Shown here: in pieces, positions 9,535 through 19,856 of the stretch
How positions within the stretch are numbered: the first letter of the stretch is position 1
How the letters are laid out: each line of letters opens with the position of its first letter
Assembly (NCBI GenBank): GCA_903936775.1
Contig: CAIZWU010000138.1
Span: 1-52,960, forward strand
Direction of reading: 5' to 3'
Source: an uncultured bacterium
GTDB lineage: Bacteria > Verrucomicrobiota > Verrucomicrobiia > Verrucomicrobiales > V1-33
DNA length: 52,960 bases
Program-made: the position numbers and the translations under genes
Notes under the pieces: model-generated
The model's input: the letters and a program-made list of their open reading frames with translations, nothing else
Told to the model about the DNA's origin: nothing
The model's database searches: none

Positions 9535-9756
9535 AAGCCTCCGGGTAATCACCCCGGGTTTGATGGCAGTTCCATAGCAAACTTCAATTTCCGGCATCCG
9601 CCGCAGGATCACCGGTCGTCTGCGGAGGATGGCGTCAACGGGCCATGCCATGCCTGCAGGTCTGAATTTGGGGCCGGCGCGAAGGCACGCAGAGCAGACT
9701 AAGGGATGCATTGACAGTGATCGGTGATTTCCCTAGGGTGAGCGTCTTATTCAGCC

Positions 9757-10947
9757 ATGGAACCCTTCCACCATTCCCCGAGGAGCCAGAGCAGCCGTAC
9801 TTTCCGCAGTGCCTGTGGCCTGTTGGGCCTTATCGCGCTGGCTCAGGGCGTGGCGGTGGCGGTGGTCTGGCAGGATCATCTTCCGGTGGTACCGGTCGTG
9901 ACTCGAGGGCCTGCAGGATCAGCGGTGCCACCTGCCCCCTCGCCTGAAATCAGACCGGTGGCGGTCGATCCTTTTTCAGATCCAGCAGTGAATCCCGACG
10001 ATCCGCATCCGGAGTTGGCGGGACCCGCCGGGTTACCCCCCTTGATGCAGGATCCAGCGGAGCCGGTGCTGGCGCGGCCTCCGGTGATTACGGCGGCGCC
10101 GCTGGATGTGCCCATCGTGGAGGAGGCCTGTCTGCAGTATTTGGATGAGGGGATCTATCTGCGTGAGCGTGGTGACATGCAGGGCGCCCTGAAGGAACTG
10201 CGGAGTGCTTTGGAGTTCTTCCCATCTCATCCAAAGCTGATCTATCAACTGGCCTTGACCCTTGATGGCATGAGTCAGGAGCGGAAGGCCGTGGAGCATT
10301 GGCGCAAGCTGCGCCAGCTTGGAACCGGGGCGGGCAATTATTACGAACTGGCCGTGCAGCGTTTGAAGGAAAGCGGCAATTTGCCGCCACCCGAAGAAGT
10401 GGTTTATGAGGGAGAAGAGGGCAAGGAAGGGCGGTTTGTGGTGATCGATGTAAAGACCGAGCGGTTGCCGGGCAGCGCCCAGGGGGAAGTCCTGAGGATT
10501 GAGGGAAGAATCGACCGCAAACAACCGGAGGCGGCGGATGTCTCCAAAATGGAAATCAAACTGCATCTTTTTGATGAAGTGAATGGCCAGCGGATCGACC
10601 GGACCACGGCGCTCCAACCGGTCATTGAATGGTTGGAGCAACCCGTCGATTGGGTGGAGGGGGGAGAGCGGTTTGCTTTCGAATACCGGCAGGCTCCCCT
10701 TTCGCCGGATGAACTATTGAAGCTGGGGCAGCGCAAGTATTATGGCTATGCGGTCGAGCTCCGTTATGATGGCAGTAAATTGCAGGATCTGGTCGCCGAA
10801 CCGGCCATGCTGGGGGATCTGGCCCGGGAGCTGCCGGAAGGGCAGGGGGCTCCCGCCGGCGGAGAGCAAATGGATTTCAGTGGACCCGGCGGCCAGCCTG
10901 GCCAGCCGGACGCGGTCCTGTTTCCGGGCGACCGGATGGATCGTTAG
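9757..10947 (+). CDS. Membrane-anchored TPR-containing protein of unknown function
   Basis: N-terminal hydrophobic anchor, Pro-rich linker, TPR-like [38 protein letters not shown]; uncharacterised C-terminal region. Confidence 0.75.
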   Translation: MEPFHHSPRSQSSRTFRSACGLLGLIALAQGVAVAVVWQDHLPVVPVVTRGPAGSAVPPAPSPEIRPVAVDPFSDPAVNPDDPHPELAGPAGLPPLMQDPAEPVLARPPVITAAPLDVPIVEEACLQYLDEGIYLRERGDMQGALKELRSALEFFPSHPKLIYQLALTLDGMSQERKAVEHWRKLRQLGTGAGNYYELAVQRLKESGNLPPPEEVVYEGEEGKEGRFVVIDVKTERLPGSAQGEVLRIEGRIDRKQPEAADVSKMEIKLHLFDEVNGQRIDRTTALQPVIEWLEQPVDWVEGGERFAFEYRQAPLSPDELLKLGQRKYYGYAVELRYDGSKLQDLVAEPAMLGDLARELPEGQGAPAGGEQMDFSGPGGQPGQPDAVLFPGDRMDR

Positions 10948-10976
10948 GCGTGGGGGTTTTCTCCGTAGAAATTCCC

Positions 10977-12878
10977 ATGGTTATTCTCATCGCCAGTGAT
11001 CAGTCCAAGGTCCGCCGCGGGCTGGCCGACCGCCTGCGCGAGATGACGGGCCAGAAGGTGCTGACGGCCGCCTCGGTCGCGGAGATGGAGACGATGGCCG
11101 TGGCGGAAGGGGCTCTGGATCTGCTGTTGTTTTCACCTGTATTTTCGATTGGAGGGAAGGAGGCCCGGGCACGGCTGCGGGAACGTTATCCGGAATTGCT
11201 GACGGTGGCATTGGTCGATGGATTGTCATTGGATCAGCTGGTGACTCTGGTAATGCAGTGGTTGCCTGCGGTGGAGACTATTTCCCGGGGAGGCGCGGTC
11301 GTGGCGGAGCCTGAGGGCGGGAAGCTGGAATCGTTGGGGGATTACGATTTGATCGAATTGCTGCGGACCACGGACCGGACGCTCATTTACAAGGCGGTGC
11401 AGCGTTCCGTGCAGCGGGAGGTGGCATTGGAGCGGTTGCGTCCGGAATTGGCGACTCAGCCTGCGGCCGCCCGCGAATTCCGCCGGATGGTCCGGGCGAG
11501 CGCGCTTGTTTCGCACCCTGCCATTGCGGCGGTGTATGAAGCTCAGGAAGCGGATGGGGAGATTTTTTACACCCGCGAATTGGTGCGTGGGAAAAACCTG
11601 ACGGAACTGGCGGCCGACCGGGCGCATTTCCCGCAGGACGTCTTGCTGCAGATGCTGCTCACCACTGCGGAGGCGTTCACTTGGATGCAGGAACATCAGA
11701 TCCCGCATGATCCGGTGCTGCCTGCTCACCTTTATCTAGGGTCGAACGGAACGCCGCGGGTGGCCAATATCGCGCAACCGGAGGGCAACGGGGCAGAGGA
11801 ATCCGCCGTCGCCATGCCGGTTTTGGCCGAAGCCTGTCTGCGCCTTGCCGAGCCCCGGAGTGGAAAGACCCGGGAGCTTTCCCATCTGCTGGGACTGATG
11901 AAGGCGCGGGGGCCGCACGCAGTAAACTCATGGAAACAACTGGCCCGCGAGGCCCGGCAAGGCCTGCAGCGGCTGGCTGAAGCCCATACCTCGCTCCTTC
12001 CGGAAAGCCGGGACCGCCAACTGGCGCGCCGGCGCCTGCAACAGAAACAGGCTTTGCTGGTGTTGGCGGCAGTCGCGGCTGGTTGGGCCGTGGTATCCTG
12101 GTGGCGTCAGTCTTCCCGTGCCAAAGTCCGTGATGTTGCGGATATGGTCCTGATTCCGGCAGGCGAATTCATCTTCCGTGATGGCCAAAAACGCACCTTG
12201 TCCGCTTTTACGATCGACCGCTACGAGGTCACCCTGGCGGACTACAGTGCCTTTCTGGATGCTCTGCCTCATGGTGAACCCAACCGGTTTGACCACCCCG
12301 ACCAACCGGGTGCGAAGACGGGGCACCTCCCGCGGGACTGGGCAGAAGTCACGGCGGCCGCCCGGGCGGCCGGCAAGTGGAAAGGCCATCCTATCACCTT
12401 GAACGCACCGGTCTTCAACGTGGACTGGTGGGACGCCTGGGCCTATGCCCGGTGGAAGGGCCGCCGCCTTCCCACCGAGGAGGAATGGGAAAAAGCCGCA
12501 CGGGGACCAGAAGGCCATTTATGGCCCTGGGGGAATGAGCCTGATCCCGCCCGGGCCAATACGGGCAGCGACTACTCTGACCAACCCTCGACAGGAGGCC
12601 AGATCGATGGACATGCCTGGTGGTGCGACGTGGATGCCATGCCGGGTGATGTCAGCCCCTATGGGGTGGCAGGTTTGGCCGGCAATGTGTCAGAATGGAC
12701 CGGGACTCTGGTTCCCGACCCTGATCTGCCTGATCTGCAAGTCCCTGTCTTCCGGGGGGGGGACTTTCACCAGACCGTGCCTGTGCCCTTGAATGTGAGT
12801 CCTTGGCTGGCGAAAGGAGCACTCTACTCGCAACCGTTTCTTGGTTTCCGAACCGCCGCCCCGCCTTCCTCACCCTGA
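10977..12878 (+). CDS. Receiver-like / pseudokinase / TM / FGE-sulfatase-like multidomain protein
   Basis: Receiver-like N-terminus, PknB-like region ([13 protein letters not shown]...[16 protein letters not shown]...[26 protein letters not shown]), TM helix [18 protein letters not shown], then FGE-type [11 protein letters not shown]...DRYEVT...[14 protein letters not shown]...[11 protein letters not shown]. Confidence 0.85.
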   Translation: MVILIASDQSKVRRGLADRLREMTGQKVLTAASVAEMETMAVAEGALDLLLFSPVFSIGGKEARARLRERYPELLTVALVDGLSLDQLVTLVMQWLPAVETISRGGAVVAEPEGGKLESLGDYDLIELLRTTDRTLIYKAVQRSVQREVALERLRPELATQPAAAREFRRMVRASALVSHPAIAAVYEAQEADGEIFYTRELVRGKNLTELAADRAHFPQDVLLQMLLTTAEAFTWMQEHQIPHDPVLPAHLYLGSNGTPRVANIAQPEGNGAEESAVAMPVLAEACLRLAEPRSGKTRELSHLLGLMKARGPHAVNSWKQLAREARQGLQRLAEAHTSLLPESRDRQLARRRLQQKQALLVLAAVAAGWAVVSWWRQSSRAKVRDVADMVLIPAGEFIFRDGQKRTLSAFTIDRYEVTLADYSAFLDALPHGEPNRFDHPDQPGAKTGHLPRDWAEVTAAARAAGKWKGHPITLNAPVFNVDWWDAWAYARWKGRRLPTEEEWEKAARGPEGHLWPWGNEPDPARANTGSDYSDQPSTGGQIDGHAWWCDVDAMPGDVSPYGVAGLAGNVSEWTGTLVPDPDLPDLQVPVFRGGDFHQTVPVPLNVSPWLAKGALYSQPFLGFRTAAPPSSP

Positions 12879-12900
12879 AGCCACCTACCCCCTTTATTGC

Positions 12901-13767
12901 ATGCGTGCTCTATCTACATTTTTTGGTCTCATCGCTCTAATTGTCAGCGCCCCGCTCGCGGTCGCGCAACTGGAAGTCAGCCTGTCCCTCGAACGGGATA
13001 ATTACGTCTCGCTGGAAGCCATCGAAGCGACCGTCACGATAAAAAACTCCGTCGGGAAAGATGTTGTGCTTGGAGGGCCTGGAGGTAATCCCTGGCTGAA
13101 TTTTCAGATCCACGATACCTCTGGCGCCCTTGCCAATCCGATCAGGGCAGTAAATGTGCAGCCGATGGTCCTGCGCAACGGTGAGAGCCTGCAGCGTAAA
13201 TTCCAACTGGACCGGCTTTATTATTTGAGTGAAAGCGGGACCTATATCATCCGTGCGGCAGCCTATTTTCCAGAACTGGAGAAGTATAATCTCTCACGTC
13301 CGCACCGGTTTAACGTCCAGCAGCCGCGGCCGGCTAAATGGCAGGAGGTTTTTGCCGTCCCGGGCGGCCGTGGCTACCGGCGCTTCCAGATTTTCACCTT
13401 CAACGACACCACCAAGGCCTACGTTTGCCTCAGCGTGATTGATGAAGAGACCAAGATGGTGATGTCCCGCACGGCGCTGGGCAGCGTCATGGTCGAAAAA
13501 GAAATCCAGCCTGCCCTCGACCGGAATAAACATCTTCATATCGTCTACCTCGGGACCCCCACGCTATATGTTTACCAGCAGGTCGATCCCGTGGGAAACA
13601 TCACGGACCGGAAATATTACCTCGCGGCCAAAGGGGCCCCCAAACTCAACAAAAATCCTGACGGCTCCGTCTCGATTTCCGGAGGCAGTATTTATGACCC
13701 TTCCTTGCAGCCCAAGGGGGATTCATTCCGTAAACTATCAGACCGTCCGCCTGGGCTTCCTAATTGA
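12901..13767 (+). CDS. Secreted protein of unknown function, Ig-like N-terminal region
   Basis: ATG at 12901 gives signal peptide MRALSTFFGLIALIVSAPLAVAQ; beta-rich LERDNYVSLEAIEATVTIKNSVGKDVVL. Confidence 0.7.
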   Translation: MRALSTFFGLIALIVSAPLAVAQLEVSLSLERDNYVSLEAIEATVTIKNSVGKDVVLGGPGGNPWLNFQIHDTSGALANPIRAVNVQPMVLRNGESLQRKFQLDRLYYLSESGTYIIRAAAYFPELEKYNLSRPHRFNVQQPRPAKWQEVFAVPGGRGYRRFQIFTFNDTTKAYVCLSVIDEETKMVMSRTALGSVMVEKEIQPALDRNKHLHIVYLGTPTLYVYQQVDPVGNITDRKYYLAAKGAPKLNKNPDGSVSISGGSIYDPSLQPKGDSFRKLSDRPPGLPN

Positions 13768-13814
13768 ATTCAGGCCGCGGGGCGATTCCTCAACAGGAGG
13801 GCCGGAGCGGGTGA

Positions 13815-15047
13815 TTACTCAGGCCTGTTTTTCAGCTGGATGGCTTCGTCGTAGCAGTCTTCCAGTCTGGAAATGCTGGCTTCGAGTCCGAAACGCTGGC
13901 GCACCGTTTGGGAGGCCGCCCCGGACAGCCGGACCAGCAGGGCCGGGTCGCGGAGCAGGGAAAGGATGGCTTCGGCGAGTTGCTGCGGAGAGCGTTCGGG
14001 AACGAGCAGGGAATCCACCCCGTGGGTGACCGCCTCCGGGATGCCGCCGTGGTGGGTGGCAATCACGGGAAGGCCGGTGGCCATGGCTTCCAGCATCGAA
14101 TTGGGAATGCCTTCCTGGTCGGAGGTATCGGTCAGCTCGCTGGGATGGAGGAAGAGGTGGGCGCGCTGGTATTCGGCGAGGAGCTTTGGCTGATTCATCC
14201 AGCCAAGGACCTCGACGTTTTCAGTCAGGTTGAGGGCGTCGCGTCGCCGGAGAAATTCCTCCTTCACCGGGCCCGTGCCGCAGACCACAAACTTTAGTTT
14301 GGGAAAGTGAGGCACCACGAGGCGGAGCGCCTCCAACGTGGTGAATAGTCCTTTCTTCGGGATAAGCCGGCAGGCCTGGACCAACCGCCAGGCTCCGTCA
14401 GCCGGGGCACTGCGCATGGAGGCCGGAAAGGCATCCAGGGGAATGGGAGTGTAGTTGAGCCGGAGTTTTTCCGAGGGGCAGCCGAGCGCCTTGAGCCCAT
14501 CAAGAAGGGACTGGCTGCGGGCCAGGATGAGGCGGGCTTCCTGGAAGACGCATTGCAGACTCGCCACATAGTTCCGGTCACCGGTAAACTTCACCACATC
14601 GACTCCGTGGAACGAAACCAGGAAAGGCCCGCCCCAGGCCTTGATCATGTCGAGGTATTTGACGGCTTTGTGCCCGTAATAAACGTGGACAAGGGCAGGC
14701 TGATGGCCGCGCAGCAGAGACGGGAGATTGTAGGGATGATATTCCGGCGCGGTGGTAATGCAGCGGGGTGGGGGCCACTGCTTAATGATGTGCTTATACC
14801 AGAAGCGGAGGATGAAGTTTCCTTTGGGCCGGGGGCGGACTTGCCGCTCCATCAGCACGAGGGGCTCGAAGGGGAAGCGTTCGGGGTGCTGAAGGGTTTC
14901 TGTGTAAACAGCGTTTTGATAGCGCCGGAGGTTGGCGGCCTGCCGGTAGACACTCTGCATTTCCGGCTTCAACCAGGTCCCACAAAGACTGACCAGCCGG
15001 GGCAGGGCGGGAGTTGGGGGGGCGGAGACCGGCTTGATATCAGGCAT
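13815..15047 (-). CDS. GT4-family glycosyltransferase
   Basis: GT-B layout: FHGVDVVKFTGDRNY, LRLNYTPIPLDAF, CRLIPKKGLFTTLEALRLV, FLHPSELTDTSDQEGIPNSMLEAMATGLPVIATHHGGIPEAV. Confidence 0.92.
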   Translation of the reverse strand: MPDIKPVSAPPTPALPRLVSLCGTWLKPEMQSVYRQAANLRRYQNAVYTETLQHPERFPFEPLVLMERQVRPRPKGNFILRFWYKHIIKQWPPPRCITTAPEYHPYNLPSLLRGHQPALVHVYYGHKAVKYLDMIKAWGGPFLVSFHGVDVVKFTGDRNYVASLQCVFQEARLILARSQSLLDGLKALGCPSEKLRLNYTPIPLDAFPASMRSAPADGAWRLVQACRLIPKKGLFTTLEALRLVVPHFPKLKFVVCGTGPVKEEFLRRRDALNLTENVEVLGWMNQPKLLAEYQRAHLFLHPSELTDTSDQEGIPNSMLEAMATGLPVIATHHGGIPEAVTHGVDSLLVPERSPQQLAEAILSLLRDPALLVRLSGAASQTVRQRFGLEASISRLEDCYDEAIQLKNRPE

Positions 15048-15089
15048 CGGGGAGGGTGGTAAAATCAGAAAATGAAAACCGGTCCATAA

Positions 15090-16676
15090 TCAGGGCTTTT
15101 TCCACAGATAAAGCCAGCGTTCACTGACCGCTTTGCCTTCGGCGTCCTGAAGTTCACAAGTAAGGTCGATGTCGCGCAGATCGGCAGGAGGTTCCAGCAC
15201 AAAAAAGGCCCGCAGCACCTGGGGCATGTGGACTTCCGGATTGCGTCCCATTTTGAGGGGCAGACTGTCCACATGGGCCATGCTGAGGTCGGTGATATCG
15301 GCATGGACCACCTTGATGGCGGGATTGTTGGTGGTAATGACGGGCTTGAAGCCTTTGATATCGTCCCACTTGGGCTCGCCCTCTTTTTTTTCCGGATGAA
15401 GCGGCTTGGCAAAATCGATGGTGAAGAGCAATTGCTCCGGGCGCTGGACCGGGTGGCCATAACGGGTGTCCTTCACGGTAAACAGACCCGAGGGCAGGGG
15501 ATCCCGCTGCCAGACGAGCCGGTATTTGAAATGGTAGGGTTTTCCGACTTCGGGTTTCGGATCAGGCTCCCAGACGAGGATGATGTTGTCGTTGGTCTCA
15601 TCTGCCGTGGGCATCTCGATGAGGTGGAGCTGGCCTTTGTCAAAACCTTCGATGGGCTCTACGCGTACGCTGGGGCGGTCGTGGTAATGGGCTTCGACAT
15701 CCTGGTAGGAAGTAAAGGAGCGGTCGCGCTGGAGGAGGGACCAGGACTGCGGTTTCTCCAAGGTGAAGACGCAGTGGCGGAATTGGTCAGGGGTGTGATC
15801 CAGCGGGCGGAAGTGTTTCCCTCCGGTGGCCAGTTCCATCAGCAGGCCGTCGCTGTCATGCACTTCGGGGCGGAAGTCGTAAGCCCGGGGGTGGGTGAGT
15901 TCACCGAACCAGAACATGCTGGAGAAGGGGGCGAGGCCGAGTTGTTGGACCGGCTGGCGGAGGGTGATTTCTGCATCGATTTCCATCACTGTCTCCACGC
16001 CTGGGGTCACATTGAATTGATAGGCCCCGGAAACACTGGGGCCGTCGAGGAGTGCCCACGTCGTGAGGGTTTTGGAGCCGGCTTCCGGGGTTTTCAGCCA
16101 GAAGTTCTGGAAGTCGGGGAATTCTTCCGGTACGCCGGGGAGGCCACTGTTCAAGGAGAGGCCGCGGGCGGACAGGCCATAGGGCGATTTTGCCGGAATA
16201 CTGCGGAAGTAGCTGGCGCCGAGGAAGACGAGAAACTCGTCCATGTAGTCGGGGGAATTGAGCTGGGTGCGGGCGCGCCAGCCGGCGTAGCCGGGAGGGG
16301 TGGGGATGCCGTTGGGGACCTGCTGTTTTCCATAATCAAAGAGGCTGCGGTCGAAGAAGAGCGGTGTGGTCTCGGGGCCATCCACCTCGTAGAGTTTGAC
16401 GGATTTCTTGGCCGTCCAGCCGGGGTGGAAAAAATCGACCGAAAAGGGCCTTTTATCGATAGACCAGAGGCCTTCATCCATTTTAAACCGGATGTCGCGG
16501 TGCTGGTCGTAGGTCAGGTTTTTCCAGTAATCGGCCAAGTCATCCGCGGGAGCGGCATAAGACACCGCCGCGCGCTCGCGGGCCATGGTGCGGACTTGTT
16601 CGAAAGAAAAGTCTTTAGCCGTGGCGGCGGTGGAGCAGGCAAGGGCACAGGCGGCAATACGAAGGGCGTGGGTCAT
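15090..16676 (-). CDS. opgG: Periplasmic glucan biosynthesis protein (OpgG/MdoG family)
   Basis: Signal peptide from ATG at 16676, then DFSFEQVRTMARERAAVSYAAP..., FLGASYFRSIPAKSPYGLSARGLSLNSG, QQLGLAPFSSMFWFGE. Confidence 0.9.
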   Translation of the reverse strand: MTHALRIAACALACSTAATAKDFSFEQVRTMARERAAVSYAAPADDLADYWKNLTYDQHRDIRFKMDEGLWSIDKRPFSVDFFHPGWTAKKSVKLYEVDGPETTPLFFDRSLFDYGKQQVPNGIPTPPGYAGWRARTQLNSPDYMDEFLVFLGASYFRSIPAKSPYGLSARGLSLNSGLPGVPEEFPDFQNFWLKTPEAGSKTLTTWALLDGPSVSGAYQFNVTPGVETVMEIDAEITLRQPVQQLGLAPFSSMFWFGELTHPRAYDFRPEVHDSDGLLMELATGGKHFRPLDHTPDQFRHCVFTLEKPQSWSLLQRDRSFTSYQDVEAHYHDRPSVRVEPIEGFDKGQLHLIEMPTADETNDNIILVWEPDPKPEVGKPYHFKYRLVWQRDPLPSGLFTVKDTRYGHPVQRPEQLLFTIDFAKPLHPEKKEGEPKWDDIKGFKPVITTNNPAIKVVHADITDLSMAHVDSLPLKMGRNPEVHMPQVLRAFFVLEPPADLRDIDLTCELQDAEGKAVSERWLYLWKKP

Positions 16677-16768
16677 GGGAAACAAGACAGGAAACGAAAG
16701 TAACCAGTCATCCCGGTGATGCAATTGCGTTCCCACCTGCTGATGGCTCCCATTCCGGTTGATTCGGG

Positions 16769-17791
16769 TCAGTCTGCTTGGGAATCACGGGCCTCGCGCC
16801 AGACGGTAGAAGCCGCGTGGCGGTGATCGACGCAGAGTTTTTTGAAAATACGGTCGAGGTGATTTTTCACGGTGTGGGGACTGATCCCGAGGATGATGCT
16901 GATTTCTTCATTGGATTTTCCCTCGCTGAGCCAATCCATCACCTCGCGCTCACGGCGGGAAAGGAGTTCGGAGGGAGTGGGGGCCATGGCGTCCTCAAGC
17001 AACAGCAAGGCGGCGCCGATCCGCCGGGACCGCACCAAGCGCACCCGGATCGGGCGGGAACCGTGTTGGAGGATGACCTCAGGGTGGGGGCGCCGGGCGT
17101 TGGGTTTTCCCTTGTCATCAAAAAGGGCAGCCAGCACCGGGGGCAACTCCTGCCAGGATGCGGACCGGCCAGCGGGCATGAAAGGGCGCAGGCGTTGGCG
17201 GGCGGTGGTGGAAATGTAGGCGACTTGACCGTCGGGACCGGTGAAAATAAGACTATGCCGCATTTCGCGCTCGATGGTGTCGATGAGTTGAAGGGTGGCC
17301 GGGGCCGGATGCTCCATGACCTGGGCTGCCAGATCCTCCAGGGAAAAATCCACCCCTGCCGCGCCGAGGCACTGGCCATGGACCAGAATGGGAGCGGCCA
17401 GAGTGACGATGAGCACCGATTGCCCCCCCATGGGGTATTCATAGGGCCCTACCATTACCGTGCGCCGCATCCGGGTGGGCATCATATAATAGGCGCCCCG
17501 TTTTGGGTCATTGATGGCTACGTTGGCCTCCACTTGGATATCCCCGAACCGACGGTGCCACACCGGCAGGAATCGCCCGGTATCGTCATGGCCCGGAGCA
17601 TTGATGAATTCAGCATCCCGCCCATCCAGCGCACCCGGTTCCCACACCGCCCAGACCCCCAGATACCGGGGGTTTGCCTCCAGCGCCTGGCGGAGGATGC
17701 TGTTGTGAAGCCCCCGGTCCACCACCGCCAAGGCCCGCAGCCCGGCAAACAAAGCGGCCAACTGGTCCGGAGCGCCGTGGGTGAGAATCAT
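16769..17791 (-). CDS. LuxR-family regulator with N-terminal Cache-like sensor and PAS-like linker
   Basis: C-terminal LuxR HTH (LLSRREREVMDWLSEGKSNEEISIILGISPHTVKNHLDRIFKKL); Cache-like ALDGRDAEFINAPGHDDTGRFLPVW...GPYEYPMGGQSVLIVTLAAPILVHGQCLGAAGVDFSLEDL. Confidence 0.85.
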   Translation of the reverse strand: MILTHGAPDQLAALFAGLRALAVVDRGLHNSILRQALEANPRYLGVWAVWEPGALDGRDAEFINAPGHDDTGRFLPVWHRRFGDIQVEANVAINDPKRGAYYMMPTRMRRTVMVGPYEYPMGGQSVLIVTLAAPILVHGQCLGAAGVDFSLEDLAAQVMEHPAPATLQLIDTIEREMRHSLIFTGPDGQVAYISTTARQRLRPFMPAGRSASWQELPPVLAALFDDKGKPNARRPHPEVILQHGSRPIRVRLVRSRRIGAALLLLEDAMAPTPSELLSRREREVMDWLSEGKSNEEISIILGISPHTVKNHLDRIFKKLCVDHRHAASTVWREARDSQAD

Positions 17792-17965
17792 GGGAACGAA
17801 TCTGAACAGAAGGGCGCGAAGGTCACGGTAAAATGCTGGAAAATAGCAGCCAAGTCGTTGCCGAGCGGTTTTCCTGTCGCCCCCTTGCGGTCGATGGCGC
17901 CCTTCTGTTCAAATACTCTCCAGTCTGCCCCCCTGATTCCTTAATATTCCTAAAACATCCGCCCC

Positions 17966-17993
17966 TTGCCTTTTTGAAAAGTTCCCGTAAAGT
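17966..17993 (+). promoter_or_regulatory. Possible sigma70-like promoter for rpsA
   Basis: TTGCCT-N16-TAAAGT upstream of rpsA. Confidence 0.35.
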
Positions 17994-18131
17994 CCGCGCC
18001 TTGTCGAAATTTCCGATCTCGCCGGTGCTTCCGGGGTGGCCTGTTTGCCCCCCCGTTTCTTTCTTCTGAAAGAGGAAGCGACTGCAAAAATTGGTCAACG
18101 TCACAACCCAACAACTAACCCGTAAAGTATT

Positions 18132-19805
18132 ATGAATCAAGAACTCATGACTCTGATGGAGAACTCCTTCAAGGACCTCCGCGAGCACTCCATCGTCAAA
18201 GGTATCATCCTTGACATCAAACCCCAGGTCGTCCTCGTCGACATCGGCTACAAGTCCGAAGGGGCCATCCCCGTCAGCGAATTTGAAGACGAAGACATTC
18301 AAGTCGGCGACGAAATCGAAGTTTTACTCCAGCGCCTCGAAAACGATGAAGGCATGGTGGTCCTTTCCAAGGAGAAAGCCGCCCACAAACAGAACTGGGA
18401 CAAAATTGTCAAGGTCTTCCATGACGGCGGCCTCGTTAAGGGCAAGGTCAAGGGAGTGGTCAAAGGCGGCCTGACGGTCAACGTCGGAGTCGAAGCCTTC
18501 CTCCCAGGCAGCCAGATCGACATCATCCCGCCGAAGGATCTCAACGAATACGTTGGCAACGTCTACGAATTCAAGATCGTCAAGGTCAACGACGAACGCA
18601 AGAATGTCGTCCTCAGCCGTCGCGAAGTGATCGAAGCCGAGCGCGCCGAACAGCGCCAGCGTTTCCTCGAAACCGTCAAGATCGGCGACAAGGTCGAAGG
18701 TGCAGTCAAGAACATCACCGACTTCGGTGTCTTCGTGGACCTCAACGGCATGGACGGTCTGCTCCACATCACCGATATGAGCTGGGGCCGCGTGAACCAC
18801 CCAACCGAAGTGGTCGCCATTGGCCAGAAGGTCAACGTGGTCATCCTCGACGTGAACCGCGAGAAGGAGCGGGTCTCCCTCGGCATGAAGCAGCTCCTCA
18901 GCAACCCATGGGAAGTCATCGAAGCGCGCTTCCCGATTGGACAGCGAGTCAAGGGCAAGGTCTCCAAGCTGGTCGCTTATGGCGCTTTCGTGGAACTCGC
19001 CGAAGGGGTGGAAGGTCTGGTGCACGTCTCCGAACTCTCCTGGGTCAAGCGCATTGCCCGCCCGTCCGACGTCCTCACCATTGGTCAGGAACTCGACGCC
19101 GTGGTGCTTGGCATCAACAAGGAAGAACAAAAGATCTCCCTCGGTGTCCGCCAGCTCGACGGCAATCCATGGGATGCCATCGACGCACGCTTCCCGATCG
19201 GGATGAAGATCAAGGGCAAGGTCCGCAACCTCACCGCGTATGGTGCCTTCGTGGAAATGGAAGAAGGCATCGACGGGATGGTGCACGTCTCCGACCTCTC
19301 CTGGACCCGCAAGGTCAATCACCCGAGCGAAATGCTCAAGAAGGGCGACGAAGTCGAAGCCACCGTGCTCGAAATCGACAAGGCCAACCAGCGCATCAGC
19401 CTTGGCATGAAGCAGCTTGAGAATGATCCTTGGCACGACATCGACGAAAAGTTCCACGTCGGCGACCTCGTCAAGGGAACCGTGGCCAAGATCGCCAGCT
19501 TTGGCGCCTTCATCCAGCTCCAGGACGATATCGACGGTCTGGTGCACATCAGCCAACTCAGCGAAGACCACGTCAACCGCGTCAAGGACGTGCTCAAAGT
19601 CGGTCAGGAAGTCGAAGCCCGCGTCATCAAGGTCGACAAGGTGGAGCGCCGTATCGGTCTCTCCGTCAAGGCCGCCAACTACAGCGAAGAGGACCTCCGC
19701 AAGGAAACCGCCGCCTTCGAAGCGCTCCGTCCGTCCACCGACATGGTGGGTCTCGAGGAAGCCTTCAAGTTCGCTGCCGAAGAATGGCGCCCCGGCCAGA
19801 AGTAA
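18132..19805 (+). CDS. rpsA: 30S ribosomal protein S1
   Basis: 557 aa with repeated S1 motifs (VKGKVSKLVAYGAFVELAEGVEGLVHVSELSW and similar). Confidence 0.97.
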   Translation: MNQELMTLMENSFKDLREHSIVKGIILDIKPQVVLVDIGYKSEGAIPVSEFEDEDIQVGDEIEVLLQRLENDEGMVVLSKEKAAHKQNWDKIVKVFHDGGLVKGKVKGVVKGGLTVNVGVEAFLPGSQIDIIPPKDLNEYVGNVYEFKIVKVNDERKNVVLSRREVIEAERAEQRQRFLETVKIGDKVEGAVKNITDFGVFVDLNGMDGLLHITDMSWGRVNHPTEVVAIGQKVNVVILDVNREKERVSLGMKQLLSNPWEVIEARFPIGQRVKGKVSKLVAYGAFVELAEGVEGLVHVSELSWVKRIARPSDVLTIGQELDAVVLGINKEEQKISLGVRQLDGNPWDAIDARFPIGMKIKGKVRNLTAYGAFVEMEEGIDGMVHVSDLSWTRKVNHPSEMLKKGDEVEATVLEIDKANQRISLGMKQLENDPWHDIDEKFHVGDLVKGTVAKIASFGAFIQLQDDIDGLVHISQLSEDHVNRVKDVLKVGQEVEARVIKVDKVERRIGLSVKAANYSEEDLRKETAAFEALRPSTDMVGLEEAFKFAAEEWRPGQK

Positions 19806-19856
19806 GCCTCCGCTTACAATTCAAGCAGCCCCGCGCTGCCTGACCGCAAAAATCAC

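Noticed and set aside
15097-15105. TTTTCCACA DnaA-box-like 9-mer
   Set aside because: A single isolated match near the 3' end of the opgG coding sequence; expected by chance.
15228-16703. 491-aa plus-strand ORF (and 16778-17944)
   Set aside because: Antisense to opgG and to the LuxR gene, both of which have clear family signatures.
18324-19571. 415-aa minus-strand ORF
   Set aside because: Antisense to the S1 repeats of rpsA; its apparent internal repeats only mirror those of S1.
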